NCBI GenBank assembly: GCA_045532255.1
Contig: JAZSFO010000070.1
Span: 1 to 17,983, forward strand
From: RGIG8748 sp045532255
GTDB taxonomy: Bacteria; Bacillota; Clostridia; UMGS1810
DNA: 17,983 nucleotides
Direction: 5' to 3'
A program made the translations under genes and the position numbers. The notes beneath the pieces are model-generated. The model did no database searches, was not told the origin of the DNA, and saw nothing but the letters and a program-made list of their open reading frames with translations. Positions 15,788-17,983 of this stretch are shown piece after piece. Position 1 is the stretch's first letter; each line of letters starts with the position of its first letter.

Positions 15788-15814
15788 GTAGGGGACGATG
15801 CCCACATCGTCCCG
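15788..15814 (+). repeat. REP-like GTAG-headed hairpin, copy 2 (27 nt)
   Basis: Begins GTAGGG; a 9-bp perfect stem GGGACGATG/CATCGTCCC (15792-15800 with 15805-15813) closes a CCCA loop. Same orientation as copy 1, 4 nt away. It has the same 27-nt length as the two elements inside the transposase gene and shares GTAGGG-ACGA at its head and TCGT-C-G at its end with them. Confidence 0.7.
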
Positions 15815-15994
15815 TTATAAGGTCTAAGGATTATCCTAAATTATTGGAAAATGTCATACATTTTCCCTGCTTGTTATAGTACCGGACATATTTGTCAAAA
15901 ATATTATCTTCGAGAGACACCTAACAAAAAATATTAAGTATTTGAAGACCCTAATAACTGTCCTGTTTGTTCAATACACAACCGATAATATATT

Positions 15995-17008
15995 TTACAC
16001 TTTTATAAATTTATAAATTTGGGTTTCGTTATTTTTTTTGTAATAGTCTGTTAAAGATATTCCATCATTCTTATCAATAGAAATGCTAAAGTAATCGCCA
16101 CTTTGATTGTCAAAAACCCGATATGTATACTGATGGTTTTTTAAATCAAATGTCAAAGGAACTGATGAATAAGAAGAATTACCACCAGCAACACCAATAT
16201 CATTGATATATACTTCCGCTTCCATATTTAGAATTTCTTCTGTCTGATAAATACTATCAATATACGTTATGCCTCTTGAAGTATAAGATGGAATATCATC
16301 TCCTCCTAAAATAATAGGAATCTTCTCCTCATAGGGAATTTTTGACTGATTTCTTAAATTTAGTTTATATTTTCCGTTAAAGTGCCATTCTTGTTTTACA
16401 TCATCTAAATATGTAGCTACCCAACTATAAGCACTAAAGCCATTCTCCTGATTTTCTTCGCAAAGCTCATATTGTATTCGCAAATTTCCAATGGCAGTTA
16501 AATATGGAAATTCATTTTTAACGGAGTATATTCTTGTAACAATACTTTTATCACTATCAAAAGATTCGTCGATAAATGTTAGATTGCCATAAAATTCATT
16601 GTAATGACTAACTTCATTACTAATTATTTCACTCGGAATCGTATTGCTTTTAGCTTTTAACTTATCTGTACCACAGTGTTCATAACTGTCAATCTGCCAA
16701 CCACCCTCATCGTAATAATTTAAATATAGTGTGTAGTGGAATACCCCTTCATAATAATCATTATGTACGGTAAGTTTACATTCTACATTGTCATTTTTTT
16801 CTTCTCTATTAGTCTGTCTCCGCAGTGTTTCCAAATTATCAACTTCAAATACTTCGTCTTGATAAATATATCTTTGCAAACATTCAGGGTATTTAGCACT
16901 TAGCATTTCTATCAGTTCATTTTCATTAGCAATATTGCTAACACCACACCCAGAAAACAGAAAAATAAGAATCACTAAAATGCCAGATAGGCTAACCTTT
17001 TTTTTCAC
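15995..17008 (-). CDS. Unidentified lipoprotein
   Basis: 337 aa. Basic start, hydrophobic stretch and lipobox LFSGC (lipidated Cys21) mark an exported lipoprotein. The mature part is rich in Tyr, Asn, Asp and Glu with alternating beta-like segments and no membrane helices; I recognise no domain or catalytic motif. The start is a GTG with GGAGGT 8 nt upstream. A sigma-A-like promoter (TTGACA, 18 nt, TATAAT) lies in the 96-nt gap shared with the divergent ribbon-helix-helix gene. The gene is clearly more AT-rich, with more A/T-ending codons, than the blocks to the left, in keeping with an acquired region. No clear terminator follows the stop codon. Confidence 0.8.
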   Translation of the reverse strand: MKKKVSLSGILVILIFLFSGCGVSNIANENELIEMLSAKYPECLQRYIYQDEVFEVDNLETLRRQTNREEKNDNVECKLTVHNDYYEGVFHYTLYLNYYDEGGWQIDSYEHCGTDKLKAKSNTIPSEIISNEVSHYNEFYGNLTFIDESFDSDKSIVTRIYSVKNEFPYLTAIGNLRIQYELCEENQENGFSAYSWVATYLDDVKQEWHFNGKYKLNLRNQSKIPYEEKIPIILGGDDIPSYTSRGITYIDSIYQTEEILNMEAEVYINDIGVAGGNSSYSSVPLTFDLKNHQYTYRVFDNQSGDYFSISIDKNDGISLTDYYKKNNETQIYKFIKV

Positions 17009-17023
17009 TTTGTTTTACCTCCA

Positions 17024-17085
17024 TATATGTTATTTATTATGTTGTGTATTATAACATATAATTATAACTTTTGTCAACATATAAT
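17024..17085. promoter_or_regulatory. Repeated AACATATA boxes in the divergent promoter region (candidate operator)
   Basis: ATAACATATA occurs on the plus strand at 17051-17060 and on the minus strand at 17033-17024 (inverted pair). AACATATAAT occurs twice directly at 17053-17062 and 17076-17085. The boxes overlap or abut the -10 and -35 of the lipoprotein promoter. They also overlap a weak rightward promoter candidate (TTATTA 17034-17039, 17 nt, TATAAT 17057-17062). Ribbon-helix-helix proteins bind such short repeats, so autoregulation is plausible, but the AT-rich context makes chance repeats possible. Confidence 0.4.
17048..17077 (-). promoter_or_regulatory. Sigma-A-like promoter of the lipoprotein gene
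   Basis: On the minus strand TTGACA (17077-17072), an 18-nt spacer and TATAAT (17053-17048), both hexamers perfect, about 40 nt before the GTG start. Confidence 0.7.
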
Positions 17086-17104
17086 ATATGTGAGGTGAAA
17101 TGTT

Positions 17105-17293
17105 ATGGAAGATAAACTTATTATAAATAAAAAGAATTTGAAAGGCGAAGATGGATACAAGACATTTTCTGTAAGAATAAAAGAAGAAACTGTTTCGAAA
17201 TTAAACAAACTATCTGAAGAAACTAATCGTTCAAGGAATGAACTAATCAACATTTTATTAGATTATGCCATTGATAATAGCAAGGTAAAATAA
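17105..17293 (+). CDS. Ribbon-helix-helix (CopG/Arc-type) DNA-binding protein
   Basis: 62 aa, small and basic. Residues about 19-25 (KTFSVRI) form the DNA-contacting strand; KEETVSKLNKLSEETN and SRNELINILLDYAIDN form the two helices of an RHH_1 fold. Such proteins dimerise and repress nearby promoters; many are antitoxins or plasmid regulators. The start has GAGGTGA 7 nt upstream. The stop TAA shares its last base with the ATG of the transposase gene (TAATG), so the two are translationally coupled. The likely role is repression of this two-gene operon, and perhaps of the divergent lipoprotein, through the AACATATA boxes. No toxin-like gene is adjacent, so a toxin-antitoxin reading is not supported. 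Confidence 0.85.
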   Translation: MEDKLIINKKNLKGEDGYKTFSVRIKEETVSKLNKLSEETNRSRNELINILLDYAIDNSKVK

Positions 17294-17799
17294 TGATTTT
17301 ACCAAAACGAAAACCGACAAGATTAAAAGGATATGATTATAGCACACCGGGAGCGTATTTTGTTACTATATGCACACAAAACAGAGAACAGTTTTTTGAA
17401 ATAGAAAATGTAGGGAACGACCTATGTGTCGTTCTGCCTGAACAAAACAAAATTATTCATAAATGGTTAAAAGAAACAGAAAACAAATTTAATAACATAA
17501 AAATAGACAAATATGTAATTATGCCTAACCACATTCATATTATTGTCGTAATAACGGAACGACACGCAGGTCGTTCCCTACACGATGTGATGCGATGGTT
17601 TGAAACAATGGCTACAGACGAATATATCCGTGATATTAAAAAAGGTTTGCTTAAACCGTTTAATAAGAGATTGTTTCAGAAATCATTTAACGACCACATA
17701 ATTCGTGGAGAAAAAGATTATCAGAAAATATGGGAATACATAGACACAAACCCTTTAAAATGGGAATTAGATTGTTTTTACAATGACGAAAGGTCGTAG
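17293..17799 (+). CDS. REP-associated tyrosine transposase (RAYT, IS200-like Y1 HUH domain)
   Basis: 168 aa, a normal length for this single-domain family. GAYFVTICTQNRE (20-32) is the first strand; YVIMPNHIHIIV (74-85) holds the HUH motif (His80, His82), which places the metal; Tyr111 in MATDEYIR is the candidate nucleophile; and the family tail SFNDHIIRGEKDY...IDTNPLKWELDCFY closes it. RAYTs cleave single-stranded REP hairpins at or near a GTAG tetranucleotide. Odd features: two 27-nt GTAG-headed palindromes lie inside the gene, encoding VGNDLCVVL (40-48) and the loop TERHAGRSLH (88-97), and the stop codon lies in the stem of the downstream hairpin. The ATG overlaps the ribbon-helix-helix stop by one base. 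The catalytic residues look complete, so it may be active. Confidence 0.88.
   Translation: MILPKRKPTRLKGYDYSTPGAYFVTICTQNREQFFEIENVGNDLCVVLPEQNKIIHKWLKETENKFNNIKIDKYVIMPNHIHIIVVITERHAGRSLHDVMRWFETMATDEYIRDIKKGLLKPFNKRLFQKSFNDHIIRGEKDYQKIWEYIDTNPLKWELDCFYNDERS
17410..17436 (+). repeat. REP-like palindrome inside the transposase gene, forward copy (27 nt)
   Basis: GTAGGGAACGACCT then ATGTGTCGTTCTG: GTAG followed by the stem GAACGAC/GTCGTTC (17415-17421 with 17428-17434) and a 6-nt loop. It starts on a codon boundary and spans exactly nine codons (V40 to L48). Confidence 0.75.
17555..17581 (-). repeat. REP-like palindrome inside the transposase gene, inverted copy (27 nt)
   Basis: Read on the minus strand it begins GTAGGGAACGACCT and ends GTGTCGTTCCG. 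The stem GGAACGAC/GTCGTTCC (8 bp) closes a 6-nt loop. It matches the forward copy at 24 of 27 positions and faces it across 118 nt, a REPIN-like arrangement. Confidence 0.78.
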
Positions 17800-17819
17800 C
17801 AATTTTGCTACGACCTTTT
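17789..17819. terminator. Bidirectional hairpin terminator between the transposase and the 5S rRNA gene
   Basis: A perfect 13-14-bp stem AAAGGTCGTAGCA/TGCTACGACCTTT (17789-17801 with 17806-17818). T runs follow on both strands, short ones (4 and 3). The transposase stop codon TAG (17797-17799) is in the left arm. The arms contain GTAG and CTAC. It probably ends both the rightward RHH-RAYT operon and the leftward rRNA operon. Confidence 0.75.
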
Positions 17820-17863
17820 ACTGTCCTTAACAGTACGCTTCTTATGCGAAGTCTTTTTGTTTA

Positions 17864-17981
17864 CCCCAGCAACGCCCTACTTTCCCAGGCGGCTGCCCGC
17901 CAAGTATCATCGGCACCGCAGAGCTTAACTACTGTGTTCGGTATGGGTACAGGTGTGTCCTCTGCGTTATTGTCACTGAGT
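17864..17981 (-). rRNA. rrf: 5S ribosomal RNA
   Basis: Read on the minus strand, the conserved core ACCCATACCGAACACAG, GTTAAGCTC, GCCGATGATACTTGGC and CTGGGAAAGTAGG follow in the 5S order. The ends pair as helix I: CTCAGTGAC (from 17980) with GTTGCTGGG (to 17865), nine pairs including G-U. The paired body of about 116 nt is therefore complete within a few bases of the window edge. It is the last gene of a leftward rRNA operon whose 23S gene should lie to the right. Downstream come a small CTTC/GAAG hairpin, an ACTGT/ACAGT hairpin and the terminator at 17789. Confidence 0.96.
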
Positions 17982-17983
17982 TC

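Noticed and set aside
15756..15814. The two adjacent hairpins as a CRISPR array
   Set aside because: Only two units with different stems, no spacers of constant length and no cas genes.
15846..15866. GGAAAATG/CATTTTCC hairpin as a terminator for the lipoprotein gene
   Set aside because: Short A/T-rich stem without a U tract on either strand and about 130 nt past the stop codon.
17105..17799. RHH-RAYT pair read as a toxin-antitoxin system
   Set aside because: The second gene has a complete HUH transposase signature rather than any toxin fold, so the RHH protein is better read as a regulator.

Overview
The window looks like chromosomal DNA of an anaerobic, endospore-forming member of the Clostridia (Oscillospiraceae-like). 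The grounds are the spore maturation pair spmA/spmB, a csaB-DUF5693-murJ envelope cluster of clostridial type, strong Shine-Dalgarno sites, sigma-A-like TTGACA/TATAAT promoters and many U-tailed intrinsic terminators. I could not run a database search; every family call rests on motifs read by eye.

Layout. (1) 1-3444: a leftward secreted phosphodiester glycosidase (NAGPA domain) whose C-terminal part looks like a dead metallophosphoesterase. It has a long hairpin on its 3' side and a 585-base gene-free stretch on its 5' side holding a large three-way-junction inverted repeat. (2) 3445-9203: a rightward run murJ, DUF5693 membrane protein, csaB, spmA, spmB, driven by two sigma-A-like promoters. 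An intrinsic terminator whose stem holds the spmA ribosome-binding site divides the envelope part from the spore part. (3) 9274-13623: housekeeping genes metG (rightward), cysK and a Gfo/Idh/MocA oxidoreductase (leftward), each with clear promoters and terminators. (4) 13706-14681: a decayed zone with a frameshifted YgjV-like gene and two gene remnants lying head to head, both without their 5' ends: an unidentified C-terminus and the C-terminus of a CitG-type synthase. (5) 14686-15395: a leftward two-gene operon of a DUF4430 lipoprotein and an eight-cysteine small protein. (6) 15396-17983: an AT-rich accessory zone. It holds a structured stable-RNA-like element, two tandem GTAG-headed hairpins (REP-like), an unidentified lipoprotein, a ribbon-helix-helix protein overlapping a REP-associated Y1 transposase (RAYT), and the leftward 5S rRNA gene that closes an rRNA operon entering from the right.

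The most interesting part is the RAYT locus. The transposase gene contains two 27-nt copies of a GTAG-headed palindrome, in opposite orientation, flanking the codons of its own HUH motif. Two related palindromes lie 1.5 kb away, and the gene is coupled by a one-base overlap to a ribbon-helix-helix gene. The window therefore may hold a self-contained REP/RAYT system with its own candidate repressor.
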